Shown: positions 13,701 to 23,257 of the stretch, one piece after another
Layout: every line of letters begins with the position of its first letter
Numbering within the stretch: position 1 is the first letter of the stretch
Assembly (NCBI GenBank): GCA_000711775.1
Contig: ARYC01017193.1
Location: forward strand, 82,618 to 146,617
DNA length: 64,000 bases
From: Oxytricha trifallax
Taxonomy: Eukaryota; Ciliophora; Spirotrichea; Sporadotrichida; Oxytrichidae
Reading direction: 5' to 3'
The notes under the pieces: model-generated
The model's database searches: none
Seen by the model: the letters and a program-made list of their open reading frames with translations, nothing else
Told to the model about the DNA's origin: nothing
Made by a program: the position numbers and the translations under genes

Positions 13701-14869
13701 TAGATTGTATTATTCGTATTTTTTAGACTTAAAGTCTGACTCGTCTACGTCACGACTAAGATTAACGGTTTCATTATAGTATTAAACAGTGATATACTAA
13801 AATTAATTGAGATTACTCTTTAATCATCCAATGACTTCTAATTTAATTAATAATAAATCAAAACATCTCAAGGCTAATTACTATCTAAAGATAATACAAT
13901 CATAATGTAAAATTATATTTTTAATTAATTGAAAAATCTTAATATTTATTTGTATCTTAAACTTAACTTTTTTTCATTATAAGAAAAAACACGCTTAAAA
14001 TTAATAAGCTAACTTAAAAATTAACTTTAACTGGTATTTCGACAATTAATTTCTTTGAATCATATATATAGTTTAAAAAGAAATATTATCAGCAAAATAT
14101 AATGAAAATTATTAAAAAGTATCTTTTATTCTGATAATATATGAGTTTAGGAAAGAGTTAATTTAGAAAAATTGCACTCAATTAATTAATAAAAATTTCT
14201 ATAATTCATTAATGAAAGTTAAAATGAATATTATTAGTTAACTAAAAATTTTGAATCAAATTATTTATAACTATTAAAAAGTATGTAAGCAATTATTGAA
14301 ATTTTTATTGATAAAATTAATTGTCGATATCATTTAAATACTTTATAAGAAATTTAAATAAAAAATTACTAGTCGACATCAATTCTAATATTTTCTTTAA
14401 GTGGGTCTCTGTAAAGAGTCTTTTTGACAATGCTATTTTATCTGTTGAAAACATCGATCAACCCATAGATAAAAAATGCCAATCAATTTAATGAATATAG
14501 TTTTTATAAAAATATCTTAATAAATTTAATTTATGGTCATAGTATTCTCAAAATTATAGGTTATTTTTATAATAAGTAAAGGAAATTTTAGGTAATTATA
14601 TTTTTGGTTTGAGGTGAATATGCTTAATAATATCATATTATAAACAAAACTCGTAGATTATTTGAAAACAGAAATTTAATTATATATTTACTGGTATTAT
14701 TTTCAAAAAAATAAATTAGTTTGTTGAACACAAGTAGCCTCGTAATAATTGTGAATAAACCACCATAAATTGTTTGGTATGTGTCCTTGGATTTGTACAT
14801 AAAATTGATGGGCGCTCCATACATATCTACAGATCGAACTGCTCTCTTTAACTTGCTTTTAAATTTCAT
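4590..14869 (-). CDS. Locus M1: complete germline copy of the M membrane-protein gene
   Basis: About 16 minus-strand coding islands run from ATG 14867-14869 to TGA 4590-4592. Their approximate positions are 14725-14869, 14368-14482, 13356-13522, 12517-12680, 10999-11200, 10277-10375, 9138-9222, 9027-9115, 8890-8986, 7862-7912, 7690-7815, 7128-7195, 6800-6900, 6375-6475, 5820-6205 and 4590-4765. The order is colinear, so the locus looks non-scrambled. The predicted protein has an N-terminal YGAPIN block, a membrane segment (LAFFIYGL), a mid-domain with LCPDNLKF and a Cys-containing stretch, a second membrane segment (GGLSSVIALIAKL) and a Lys/Ser/Gln-rich tail. Two-membrane proteins of this form are abundant in ciliates and have no assigned role. 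Only macronuclear sequence can fix the pointer junctions. Segments b and a of M2/M3 were not found here. Plus-strand segments of another gene lie in its IESs. Confidence 0.75.
5820..6205 (-). other. M1 MDS15 (longest segment, uninterrupted here)
   Basis: A continuous frame includes LLTEYAQDSLIPSKLIIENE, then SKALNSLIEKSKKDKLSQK and PQKSSRSKSS. In M2 and M3 the same protein region is split by an IES, between 24240 and 22850 and between 54585 and 54165. The protein is charged, Ser/Lys-rich and probably cytoplasmic. Confidence 0.72.
6375..6475 (-). other. M1 MDS14
   Basis: Reads FMKQFDIVKILKTNQKCGLL, then MKLSLDENQQL. Conserved at 24545-24640 and 54865-54962. Confidence 0.68.
6800..6900 (-). 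other. M1 MDS13
   Basis: Reads NMLHFQNEKYTKQFRYLNP. Homologous islands occur at 25315-25410 and 57650-57745. Confidence 0.65.
7128..7195 (-). other. M1 MDS12
   Basis: Reads LILSSRVKAKLNYVGTIV. Conserved as LSSRVRAKINYV at 25680-25755, and again at 58010-58075. Confidence 0.65.
7690..7815 (-). other. M1 MDS11
   Basis: Reads NKLKSMKLEKGQIAYYQGIQ, then ENQQ. It aligns with the HYQTIQEKLQ region at 27215-27335 in M2. Confidence 0.58.
7862..7912 (-). other. M1 MDS10 (short)
   Basis: Reads SINGGNDQNQEASLLYY. It aligns with the reading SSLLYYS in M2 and M3. Short, so the borders are uncertain. Confidence 0.5.
7990..8290 (+). CDS. G2 segment A: plus-strand coding island inside an M1 IES
   Basis: An open frame of about 100 codons in the ciliate code includes VFSFLQSLCNSKQWDVILEL and RMSKQFTLPSLLTPIQEFN. 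It lies on the strand opposite to M1, between M1 MDS9 and MDS10. A competing minus-strand frame of about 55 codons also exists across 8040-8230, so the strand is probable, not certain. No family is recognised. It is grouped with the next four segments because all are plus-strand, close together and Gln-rich. Confidence 0.5.
8340..8565 (+). CDS. G2 segment B: plus-strand coding island
   Basis: Reads TTFSTILNPTTARTNTQNSK and continues NNITAMKWAELQFEEYFP before TGA. Its amino-acid composition is protein-like (Thr/Asn-rich, then an amphipathic WAELQFEEYF). Base composition is less AT-rich than the surrounding IES. Not found at the homologous place in M2 or M3. Confidence 0.55.
8890..8986 (-). other. 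M1 MDS9 (second membrane segment)
   Basis: GGLSSVIALIAKLSIVKVQQ is a glycine-led hydrophobic helix followed by a basic Gln-rich stretch, KYLHQSIIKKIFKIQK. Conserved at 28240-28378 and 59550-59675. Confidence 0.72.
9027..9115 (-). other. M1 MDS8
   Basis: Reads FTIQFYTSSNEDHTTRSVKT, then FIDCIS. Conserved at 28405-28490 and 59708-59790. Confidence 0.7.
9138..9222 (-). other. M1 MDS7
   Basis: Reads RFSYLELIKG, a Gln/Tyr run, then QEGGNP. Conserved at 28515-28595 and 59815-59890. Confidence 0.68.
9420..9645 (+). CDS. G2 segment C: plus-strand coding island with a paralog at 42575
   Basis: Reads GLIKPDNYQIFTSSLLTFD, then PISQSSPIRTRKPVRASDQ and TTIEQARTTRLKLRVVQQS before TGA. It is noticeably richer in G+C than its flanks. 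The part up to about 9510 has a clear homolog at 42575-42675 on the same strand. Function is unknown. It sits in the IES between M1 MDS6 and MDS7. Confidence 0.58.
9720..10005 (+). CDS. G2 segment D: plus-strand coding island
   Basis: An open frame of about 90 codons includes SQTTSAADVAKVHKIKEFLN, YYVLTLAYCLPFNYGLEQFF and LTTTAFLKFITLSNIFLQL. This is one of the most protein-like stretches in the window: hydrophobic patches alternate with basic residues and Gln is encoded by TAA. It ends at TGA near 10000. No family is recognised. Confidence 0.62.
10140..10250 (+). CDS. G2 segment E: plus-strand coding island
   Basis: Reads HANKATLQTTPFFNIYKQES, then KVFADISLLYSLQLYL, after which the frame becomes Lys/Asn-rich and IES-like. 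It lies just right of segment D and left of M1 MDS6. Confidence 0.45.
10277..10375 (-). other. M1 MDS6
   Basis: Reads QYFNLQKNFVDTQDSWFGNM. Conserved at 28660-28740 and 59950-60020. Confidence 0.7.
10999..11200 (-). other. M1 MDS5
   Basis: Reads DVLIQQNKNFTCASQTEIKE, continues AWVQVLIMTSYFDVYEFNQS and ends YTYTNFDYYLSYTQGVQ. Many Gln codons are TAA or TAG. Conserved at 30998-31200 and 62250-62450. Confidence 0.75.
11500..12240. mobile_element. Inverted-repeat element in an M1 IES
   Basis: The left end (CTACCCAAACCGAG..., C-rich, with two copies of AGATATTATATCCCA) and the right end (G-rich, with GGAGGGGTGACTTGC and GTGGGTATAATTATTT) are diverged reverse complements over about 110 bp. They share CCTAAA.CAAG, CACCCCTCC and CTATAAAAT. 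The inner part is also weakly palindromic (TCAAATTTTAAAAAG against TTTTAAAATTTGAAAA). No transposase frame is seen, so it would be non-autonomous. Confidence 0.5.
12517..12680 (-). other. M1 MDS4
   Basis: Contains MHTDSLLCPDNLKFLLAG and SVTGNFSSFTIFIKPCDN. Homologous to the segments at 1-150 and 38898-39060. Confidence 0.74.
12858..13345. mobile_element. Small inverted-repeat element, GTTTCC family (in the M1 MDS3/MDS4 IES)
   Basis: The left end AAGTTTTGGGGGAGTTTCC and the inverted right end AGTCTGGGGTAGG plus GGAAAGTTTCCTGGC bracket about 490 bp of AT-rich DNA. Related ends occur at 24668-25022, 38121-38517, 54985-57370 and 58620. Confidence 0.5.
13356..13522 (-). other. M1 MDS3
   Basis: Reads QKFDIGMTFAVYDFQSDFYD, ending GGYEWEEDFFQL. 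This intact copy is the reference for the TBE-split copy in M2. Confidence 0.74.
14368..14482 (-). other. M1 MDS2
   Basis: Reads LAFFIYGLIDVFN, then VKKTLYRDPLKENIRIDVD. Nearly identical to the M2 segment at 42752-42878. Confidence 0.74.
14725..14869 (-). other. M1 MDS1 (start segment)
   Basis: MKFKSKLKRAVRSVDMYGAP opens the frame. It continues through YKSKDTYQTIYGGLFTIITR to VFNKL. An ORF continues to 14633, but paralog comparison shows similarity ending near 14725, so the extension is IES. Confidence 0.75.
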
Positions 14870-15109
14870 CTTATTTGTTCTAAAACTTAATGTATAACTG
14901 CTATAATGCTTTATTCCTCGTTTATTAAAATTTTAGAAATATATTATATTGATTTATAGAATATAAGCAAAAGCTAAGTTAAAGAATTTAATGTGAGGAA
15001 TATTTGGATTTATAGTTTTTTACAATTCCAAAAATACATTCAAAATTAGGAAATTAATCAAAATTTGTTCAAATATGAATAAAAATTGTGGCAGTTAAAG
15101 TTAACCAAT
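14870..15109. other. Conserved 5' flank of M1
   Basis: This AT-rich flank matches 43366-43610 (upstream of M2) and, more weakly, 51740-51930. It ends in AGTTAAAGTTAACCAAT, where TBE-I is inserted. It should contain the M1 promoter, but no specific motif was identified. Confidence 0.5.
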
Positions 15110-15236
15110 CAAAACCCCAAAGCCTTTTAGTAGTTTGATTGGGTTTTTGATTGATAAAAGTAGACTATTAGTCCATAATTTATTAGGGTTTATTTTTTGG
15201 GTTTAATGTTTAAATATCAGTAATTTAAGTGAGTAT

Positions 15237-16284
15237 ATGCGAGTTTTGAGGTCAGTTTATGACAGTGAGTATATATATTTATTGTTTAAATTGCGATACG
15301 GTTGTAATGAGTATGGTGATCAACTCAGACCTATTCTAAATTACACATCTATAGCAAGACTGCTCCCTAAATCTACTTCAACTGTGAGGTCTCACTGTCT
15401 ATAAGCATTAAATTTAAAGAGATAGCAGCTTAGTTCTAAGCCTAAAAGACCTCCTAAATTTTAACAGCATCATATCGATTATCTTATTAATGATAAGACT
15501 CTTAAATACTGGGCTCACTTCTTTTTGGCTAAGAGGGCTGTGATGTTTCATCGCCAATTTCCTGAGCTTCACATATCTGCTTAATTGATAGCTAACATAT
15601 ATAAAAAGAACGGAATATCTTACAAGACAGTCAATCGCATTAAGAGAGTGATAGACTTTAATGTTCCATTTTATAAGACTAATTTAAATTATATATTTGA
15701 TTAAATGCAGAGGTCTTAAGAGCATAATATAAAGTTAATTCACGCTGATGAGGCAGTATTCACATTCAATACGTTTATATCGAGGTCTTGATATAAGAGG
15801 TAAAGCAACATAGAAGTTTATGATAAAAAAGTTAAGGTATAAACTCATATAATCCTTGGGGAAATCATTGAAGATAGTGGGAAAGAGACTTATGTTATCC
15901 ACTTTTCTCTATTAAGACTGAATAATATTTATAGTTTTCACAATAGCTCAGAGACAAGTACGCTGAATAAGAGATCATCTTGCTTATGATAACTTATCAG
16001 TTCATAAAAATAAAGACTCAAGGAGGGAATACGGAAGGCTAAACATAACACCTGTATTTAGTGTTCCTTATAACCCTCAGTTCAATGGAATTGAGCTATA
16101 TTGGGGCCTATTGAAAGGTTACTAAAAGAAACTTCTACTATATCATTTGATGCACGATTTAAACATAGACAGAGTAGATTTTATTTAGAGAGCTGCTAAA
16201 AGAGTCAGCAATGGTAAATCTAAAGTGTGCGCAAGAGTAGGAAGATTTTGTGTTTATAAATAAATATTAGACTTAAACGAATGA
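15237..16284 (+). pseudogene. TBE-I 42-kD DDE transposase, decayed
   Basis: Tc1/mariner-IS630-type transposase in the ciliate code, from ATG 15237 to TGA 16282-16284. Catalytic-triad contexts are visible: first Asp in LIHADEAVFTFNTF, second in AYDNLSVHK, third (Glu) in QFNGIELYWGLLKG. An N-terminal helix-turn-helix-like region (about residues 20-120) includes YTSIARLLPKSTSTVRSH. Three lesions are seen. TGA at 15789-15791 replaces the TGG of the TBE-II copy (SWYKR context). A frameshift lies near 15905, and another just before the second Asp near 15985. The protein acts in the developing macronucleus in active copies, which is family knowledge. This copy is a pseudogene unless the lesions are corrected. 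Confidence 0.85.
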
Positions 16285-16290
16285 ATAAGT

Positions 16291-17993
16291 TCACATATTA
16301 AATTTCCCCGTAAAGGGATTTGGCTTCTCTTTCTTTTCTTCCTCTTAAGGCTTGCTTGGGACTATGTTTCTTCTCTTAGCTCCAGCTCCTACATCTATGT
16401 TCATCTCGTCTGGCTTTTATAAATCTTTGTAGAGTCTCTAGCTAAATTCACAGTTTACTTGTGATTTTCTCTCTCTGTTTAATTTGCTGCGTTCTTTCAT
16501 AAAGTAAATAGAAGTTCCAGGTTTTTTTTTTTATAAAATTAGAAAGATAAGCTTACTTGAGATGAATGGATGCTTTTGAAGTTATTATAGCCAGGAGTCA
16601 CTGATTTCAATTCCCTGCTTCTCTTTTTCTTCAGGTGAGATGCTAAGGTAAGAATATCGTATTATAAGTCGATTAGAAAATTAACAATCTGACAAGAGTG
16701 ATATATAATAATATTCTGGGTTTGATCTGTTAATAATTAATCTCTTTTAATCATAATATCTCGCTCTAAGTCCTCGACCTCCCTCTTCACGCAGACTCTT
16801 AGGTGTATTGTTTCCTGACTTTCATCATAGTTCTCTTAATCCGTGCTTTATAGCTTGTAAATCCGGTAGCTTTGATATTTCTGCACATTCTCAGTGTCTT
16901 TCGTGTGAATTTAGAGCATCTTCTAATATCGTGTCTTCTCCAGTTGCTCCGGCTCCCACAGTATATACTGTGTATCAGAAGGTACAACTTGTAAAAAACA
17001 CAAACTTTCAAGTCAAAATTTTTAAAATATAGGTGATAGTAACAATCATAGATGAACGAAGAATAAGGTTTTGACAAAAATGAAATAAGTTAAGGTAAGT
17101 AACATTTCTCTTTGGAGAATTCACTTTTAGCTCAACTTTTTTCATTTTTGTCAAAACCTTATTCTTCGTTCATCTATGATTGTTACTATCACCTATATTT
17201 TAAAAATTTTGACTTGAAAGTTTGTGTTTTTTACAAGTTGTACCTTCTGATACACAGTATATACTGTGGGAGCCGGAGCAACTGGAGAAGACACGATATT
17301 AGAAGATGCTCTAAATTCACACGAAAGACACTGAGAATGTGCAGAAATATCAAAGCTACCGGATTTACAAGCTATAAAGCACGGATTAAGAGAACTATGA
17401 TGAAAGTCAGGAAACAATACACCTAAGAGTCTGCGTGAAGAGGGAGGTCGAGGACTTAGAGCGAGATATTATGATTAAAAGAGATTAATTATTAACAGAT
17501 CAAACCCAGAATATTATTATATATCACTCTTGTCAGATTGTTAATTTTCTAATCGACTTATAAAACGATATTTTTACCTTATAACGTTTCTTGTTAGCTT
17601 CTTATATAATTTCATTTAAGTACTCAGGTTTCAAAGTTGGAAGAACGCCAAAGAAGAAGATTCTCTCTGGCAACTTAATAAAGAGTTGCAACTTTGATGG
17701 AGGTAGAAAGAATATCTGGATCACTTATAGCATTCTTATAGAGGTTTGTCACTGATATTTCAGGCTAATTAGGAATTTCAATCATCCTAATTTCATTAGA
17801 CTTAAAAGCCTTTTTTCTTCTCTCATTAAGGTTTTTAAGAATGAGATTTTAGTTCCATCCTAAGTAGGCAAGAACAATCCAACTATGGTTAATATATAAA
17901 TATTAGCTAAGAGCTTACCTTGCTATACCAAATGTCCTATTTACTTCAAAATTTTCATATATTAAATCTTGAGATTAAATTCTCTTCTTAATG
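16291..17993 (-). pseudogene. TBE-I 22-kD gene, interrupted
   Basis: The C-terminus reads KEKPNPFTGKFNM then TGA at 16291-16293, matching TBE-II and TBE-IV. Exon 2 is visible at 17585-17885 and the 36-nt intron GTAAGC...CCATAG near 17880-17920. The gene is interrupted by the 938-bp foldback at 16644-17581. The ATG found in TBE-II (34465) is missing because the corresponding 5' bases are deleted. The role of the 22-kD protein is unknown. Confidence 0.75.
16644..17581. mobile_element. 938-bp foldback element with about 440-bp arms inside TBE-I
   Basis: The arms 16644-17085 and 17140-17581 are nearly perfect reverse complements around a 54-bp loop. The ends read TAAGGTAA[G/A]AATATCG. Compared with TBE-II (34020-34050) the insertion falls between GATGC and the following TATAACG. 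TBE-II has TGTATCG there. A TA duplication is therefore likely, as for Tc1/mariner-type insertions. The arms produce mirror-image ORFs on both strands. One arm frame (17262-17540, +) reads VGAGATGEDTILEDAL and RGLRARYYDQKRLII but has in-frame TGA codons, so it may hold a captured, dead coding fragment. Confidence 0.8.
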
Positions 17994-18185
17994 AAATTTA
18001 AAATAATGGATATCCATTCGAAGTTTAATAAAATCTTACTACTAAATAGGGAGGACCTAATGGAGGTCAACATTTATAAAGATATGCGGAGAGCATTGAA
18101 AAACTTGCTCCAAGTTTCACAGATTGATTTCCATTTTATCAATCTATCTCCATTGAATTGCTCCTAATAATGCTTAATTATTTTA

Positions 18186-18233
18186 GGAGGTCCTCCAAAT
18201 TAAGTTCAAACTTGATTTGGAAGACCTCCTAGA
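18186..18233. promoter_or_regulatory. Palindrome in the divergent TBE-I intergenic region
   Basis: AGGTCCTCCAAATTAAGTTC is followed by its approximate reverse complement, ending TTTGGAAGACCTCCT. It lies between the divergently transcribed 22-kD and 57-kD genes. TBE-II has the same palindrome, stretched (34690-34830). Position suggests a shared control region or hairpin. Function is not shown. Confidence 0.4.
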
Positions 18234-18433
18234 GAAACAAAACTTCATTAGAAGTATTATAATTTACTAAAACGCTTAAAATTCTCATAAAATATGTCAA
18301 CTTAGAGTCTTTTATAGTTATTTAATTTCTTACCTCTCAGCAAAGAATATACCAGGGTGTCATATTCTCTACTATTATAGTTTATCAAGGTTTATTTTAT
18401 CATTATTATTATAAAATATATCAGCAAACTAAA

Positions 18434-19836
18434 ATGAGCGATAACCTGTTAAGAAGAGCGGCATTACTTGGGTAAAGTCAATAAAAATTATCATTCCAGC
18501 AACCAAGAAAAGTAGAGACCAGAGACACTGATACTCAGTGGGAGACTAGCTTTGAGATTTAAATAAAAATTAAGCAGGAGGTTATCATAGAAGCTGTATA
18601 AATTGAGGAGAAGGTAAAACAATCCGCCATAGAGCATTAATCATTACAAGCCAAGTAGACTTTTGATGCAATGAATGCAATAAAGCTTTATTTTACAAGT
18701 CAACTTACAAGAAAAATTTGAGAGAAAGGCACAACAATATGCCTAGATTATATCTAAAGCGTTAAAAGAATGATGGCAAATATATCTGTGAGTTCTGTGA
18801 GAAGCCCTATTCTCATACAAGAGACCTCAAAGTGAACTTAAAGAAAAAGCGCAATAAAGGTTTTGTCTTTATTCATGAACCTACATGAAAAAGATTCCTA
18901 TAAAAAAAGATCAAGAAATCCTGCCGAGTCTCTTAGATTTGAAGTATAGAAGTAAGTAAAATGAAGAAAGCTGTCAAGAATTTTCCTGTCTCTGAGATAA
19001 ATAAAATAATGTAAAAATTGAGGCGATGAAGATTCATATCTTAAAAATTATTAGCATAGATTGTTGCATTAAAAGGGACCTCACTCTTGAGAATAAAATA
19101 GAGAACCAAAGTCATCACTGATGACAAATTTGCCAATAAAATATTTTCATTCAATTACTTCCTTGAAGATGACAAGTTCTAAATGGAATTCGCTAATGAG
19201 TATCATGCTCTTTAACAAGCAAATTAAGCATATTATTTAGCTAGATGCTAAACTACTTGGAAAAGATCATGTTGCATTTAGACGTCCTCTCCTCTAGATG
19301 ACCTACAGAGAGTTTTTATATGACTATAGATGCCAAAGATTAATTGGCTAGATCGTGCAGCAAAAGGTTGACGGTATTGAAGATCTTCACATGCTAGGCT
19401 ATGTTCATAGAGACTTAAAGACTGAACATTATGATGAATTTTCAACCTCTTAGAATTTATATCATTGATTTTAACAGAGCTCAAAGAGTGCAAGCCTCTG
19501 CAATAGCCAATGTATATGGTACTCCTGGATATTTTCCAGAGATAGAAGATTGGAGAGTCGAGACGTTTAATGGGATATCTGGGCTCTAGCAGTAACAATA
19601 ATAGAGAGCGACATGCCAAGAAACGATTACTCGAGCTGCAAGGGTGAAAGAAATTCCAAGTAAAGAATCAAGCAATATCTCGATAAAAATAAAATAAATG
19701 GAGGTCTCAGAGACTGCATACTCAACTATTATCAAGCCAAGCTAAGAGAATTAATAAACAATAGAAATAATCAAAAATTTTCTTAGAAAGATAAAATTCA
19801 GAGAATTGGCACATGATTCTAAGTTATATTTGTGTG
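18434..19836 (+). pseudogene. TBE-I 57-kD zinc-finger/kinase gene, decayed
   Basis: The start MSDNLLRRAALLG matches TBE-II. Two C2H2 fingers follow: CNECNKALFYKS... near 18670-18740 and CEFCEKPYSHTRDLKV near 18785-18850. A protein-kinase-like domain comes next, with HRDLK in GYVHRDLKTE near 19405, VIDFNRAQ in place of DFG near 19460-19490, and a GTPGYFPE activation-segment end near 19520-19545. Frameshifts occur before finger 1, in the catalytic loop region, and just before the stop. A TGA replaces the TAA that precedes the first finger cysteine in TBE-II. The last His of finger 2 is Asn. It is a dead copy of a conserved TBE gene whose substrate is unknown. Confidence 0.82.
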
Positions 19837-19985
19837 AAATATTATTAAAAAAAAACTCGCTTGTTGTACTCACTTAAAATACAAATATTAAAACATTAAA
19901 CCCCTACATAAACCCTAAAAAGGTTAGCACTAATAGTCTTCTTTCAATCAAACTACTAAAAAGTTTTGGGATTTGAATGAAAATG

Positions 19986-20208
19986 ATCTTGGCTCACTCG
20001 ATATAAAATTTAAAATTAGCTGAAATTTACTATTGGCGGGACTCACATCGAGGGAGCGAAATAACACGATTTAATATGAGGTTATAATTGATTTAATTAT
20101 AGGGACTTAATTAAAATTATGTTTTTTCGCTCCCTCGATGCGATAAGCAGTACCACCAATATATATTTCAGCTCATTCTCAACTTTCTATCGAGTGAGCT
20201 CAAGATCA
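19986..20208. mobile_element. Inverted-repeat element P, copy 1
   Basis: About 80-bp arms begin GATCTTGGCTCACTCGATA and contain TACTATTGGCGG and CATCGAGGGAGCGA, inverted at the other end (TCGCTCCCTCGATG, ACCACCAATA). Two further copies lie at 43607-50352 (split by TBE-IV) and 51935-52162, each at the equivalent place between M units. No ORF is present. Confidence 0.7.
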
Positions 20209-21936
20209 TTTAAATTGGTTAACTTTAACTGCCACTATTTAGATTTATTTTTGAACAAATTTTGTTTGATTTCTTAATTTCAAATTTAATCCTGCAATAA
20301 TGGGATTCAAAATTTTTGTCAATTTTTTAAAAATTAATATTTTTGTAATAATTAAATAAAATTGAATGAATATAATATAATCCAATTTCGCAAAACTAAA
20401 ATTTTATTTATTCTTTAATTTTAATAAAATAAAATTATTTTTAAATTAACTTAATAAAAGCAATAGTTTATTATATATATTAAATATCTTCAATTTGTAC
20501 TCTCTATATCATAATCCTAAAAGAACAACACGATTTAATTTTTTTAAAATTTCAATAAATATATGATGAATCCCTTGACTATTTTATATTATGACTTATC
20601 ATAATTTTAATTAAAAATAAAAATCGATAAAAAGCTCTTTAAAATCTACAATAAATTGTTTAATAAATTTTAGTTTAAAATATACTTACATTTATTTTAT
20701 TTAAGTTGTAACTGAATTGAAGAATTAAATAAAATATTAGAAAATAAATCATATTTAGAGTTTTAGATTCAGCTAAAATTTGAATTTTCGCCAGTTTTTA
20801 AATTATAAATAAAAAACTATACTTATATTATTTTTTTAAATATTTTTATTTGTTAACTTCCCAAAGAGAGAAATTTCTTATAATTTTCCTCGCTTTGGGA
20901 AGTATTTTATTCTTATTATTTATAAATAAGTTAGATATAAATAAAAGTTATTAATTAATTATTTAAATTATATATCAGAAACTTTCAAAACCTTTATGCA
21001 TTTTTGAGATGATTTATCATCATACATATTTCTCTCTACTCATCCAATAAAAATAGCCATCCTTAAAAAATTTTGCTCTTATTCATTTTTTATTGGATCT
21101 TGTTATGCTTTGTGATACTATAGTTGAAATGATTTCTCATTTCTTCAAAAGTTTACTTTTTTTAATTTCTGTTTATAAATAAGGAGTTTTCTCGCATTTT
21201 CTCAATTACCTCTTGTATAATATTATATTTCTAGTTATTATACACAACTTCCCAAAGTGAAAAATTCTCTATCAAATTAATTTCGGTTTAGGAATTTATG
21301 AATTATATATGAAAGAAATGCGCAAAAGTATATCATTTTATTTTATTTATACAATCTGGCAATTCTAAAAATTTTAGCTCATTATCTATATTTAATTAAT
21401 GGATTAGTACTAATACATTCATAAAATAATTAATTTTATAGTATCTTTTAAAAATTTAATATTAATAGAGGAAATTTATTTAAATAACAAAAAGTCTTTT
21501 GGAAATTTAAAATTTAAATCATACTATATCAAATTACTTAAATATGTAAAGTTTTATGAGAAAAACTCTTTGTAAAATCTTTAAATTAAAGCATTATAAC
21601 TATGTTTTATTACAAAAGATACTCATAATTTAAAAGAATACTTTTATAATATATTTAAATGAAAATTTTTATTGTCCTTATTTAAAAGTTTAGTTTCAAT
21701 TTTAGTAATAAATTTGGGAGAAATAAATTAGAAATTTTAAGTTTATTTAATATTAGGATTTGACATTAATATTAAATTTTATTTTAAGCACTTCTTTGAT
21801 TTATTCTATTCATTTTTTTTTTAATCTTCATATTTATTTGTATTTTTATTTATAACAGGAATAATGAGGATATATTAAATATATGAATACTTTACGGTAA
21901 TATGTAAATAATATATATATGGATTGTTTATTTGCT
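20209..21936. other. Spacer between element P and the M2 stop
   Basis: AT-rich. It starts with an inverted copy of the gene-flank motif (GGTTAACTTTAACTGCCACT). It holds a hairpin of ACTTCCCAAAG with CTTTGGGAAGT at 20862-20912 and another around ATCCAATAAAAA near 21045-21105. The part at about 20480-20730 is shared with 50540-50790 and 52430-52710. No coding island is recognised. Confidence 0.45.
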
Positions 21937-22100
21937 TCATCTTTTATTCTTCTTAACAGGCGTTATGTTTTTTTCATCAATATTACCCTTAGTTTTTTAT
22001 TTTTTTATTTGCTTTCCAATAGCATGCTCTTAAGTTTTTTCTAATGAGGAAATCGCATCTGAAACATAATTTTCTTAATTGATTTAGTCTTAGAATTCTT
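21937..22100 (-). other. M2 last MDS (stop segment)
   Basis: Reads NYVSDAISSLEKTQEHAIGK and ends PVKKNKR then TGA. It is the homolog of 4590-4765. Confidence 0.7.
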
Positions 22101-23222
22101 TAATTTATTTTTTAGATATTGCTTTTTTGAATAATAAACCTAAATCTTTTTTTTCATGTGAGATCTTTAATTATTTTTCTTATTATTGGTTTTTTTTAAT
22201 TGTTTAATCGATTAATATTCTGTATTTTTAATTTAAACTGAAGCATATTTGATGTTTAAAACTTAATATATATTTGTCATTAAAGTTAAATATCATAGTT
22301 AAACATGTAAAATCTTTGAAATTAAGTTGAAAATAGCTTACGATGTGCAATTTACTTTATAGACTGATAACTTGTATTATAAAAGTATTATAAAATCTAG
22401 ATGTAAAGAAGAAAATTAATTGTGGCATCTAGCATTAAAGATTCCATAAAAATAAGGGATGTTGTTGTTGGGGTTTGAGGGGCACTTCTTTTCAATTTCT
22501 AGAACTAGCACAAATAACTAATTGTATTTAATAATAATCAGGTTAATAATATGCCAGTTTTCTTTCAATCAATTAATATTACTATTTAAGGTAATAAATT
22601 ATTGGCTTAATTTAAACAAAATATTATAAAATATATTAAAAAGTTATAATAAAAATTAAAAAGAAGGTTTGAAGCTCTTTGATCTTGATGATTTTGAAGG
22701 TGATTGAGGTTTGTTACAAGCTTTAGGGAGTGATTCTTTATTTGCTATAAATTCTTCTTGACTCAATAGCACATTCAATAACTTCTAGCTCAGCTTATCT
22801 ATCTTAGATTTATCAATTAAGGAGACCAGAGCTTTCGATAGTAGATCATCATTAAACGCCTCAAAATTACTTCAAAAGTTATTTTAATGCTTTGATTGAT
22901 GGGATAAAAATGGGGATTAGAGTTACTTCTTTATTATTTTAAATTTTATCTAAATTTCTTTGAAATAATTTTATTGTTGAGATTTTTTTTTGAAATATTA
23001 AATCATTTCTTTAGTCTCGAAATGTTCTGTTTATTATTTTCACATAGAATTTTTTGTGATTGTAGAGTATTATATTGCTAAGTTTTTATTTAAGAAGTCT
23101 TGATATTCTTGAGAAAATTTATGAATTTATTTTTTATGAATATTTCTTAAAAACTATTATGAAATTTCATTGAATTAATTCAGTTTAATTGATTCTATAT
23201 TTTGCCACAAAAGAGATTTAAC

Positions 23223-23257
<35 letters not shown>

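Larger units (their letters stand above)
15110..19975 (+). mobile_element. TBE-I transposon (telomere-bearing element)
   Basis: It starts CAAAACCCCAAAG and ends with the inverted, decayed AAGTTTTGGGATTTG, flanked by AAT duplications (15107-15109 and 19976-19978). TBE transposons of hypotrichs have C4A4 telomere-like ends, ANT target duplications and about 4.1 kb with three genes. Here the order is transposase (+), 22-kD gene (-), 57-kD zinc-finger/kinase (+). Without the 938-bp foldback at 16644-17581 the element would be about 3.9 kb. All three genes carry lesions, so it looks inactive. TBE transposases are known to take part in genome rearrangement in Oxytricha. Whether this copy contributes cannot be seen. 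Confidence 0.9.

Noticed and set aside
14633-14724. Downstream extension of the M1 MDS1 ORF
   Set aside because: Similarity to M0 and M2 ends near 14725. The extension is AT-rich IES read-through.
15110-15125. C4A4 repeats as a chromosome end (telomere)
   Set aside because: They occur in inverted pairs with ANT duplications inside continuous sequence, which is TBE structure.
16799-17426. Four mirror-image ORFs of 74-104 codons on both strands
   Set aside because: They are the same sequence read from the two arms of the foldback element. The frames contain no conserved protein and depend on the palindrome.
19278-19619. 113-codon minus-strand ORF
   Set aside because: Antisense shadow of the TBE-I kinase domain, whose plus-strand frame carries HRDLK and GTPGYFPE.
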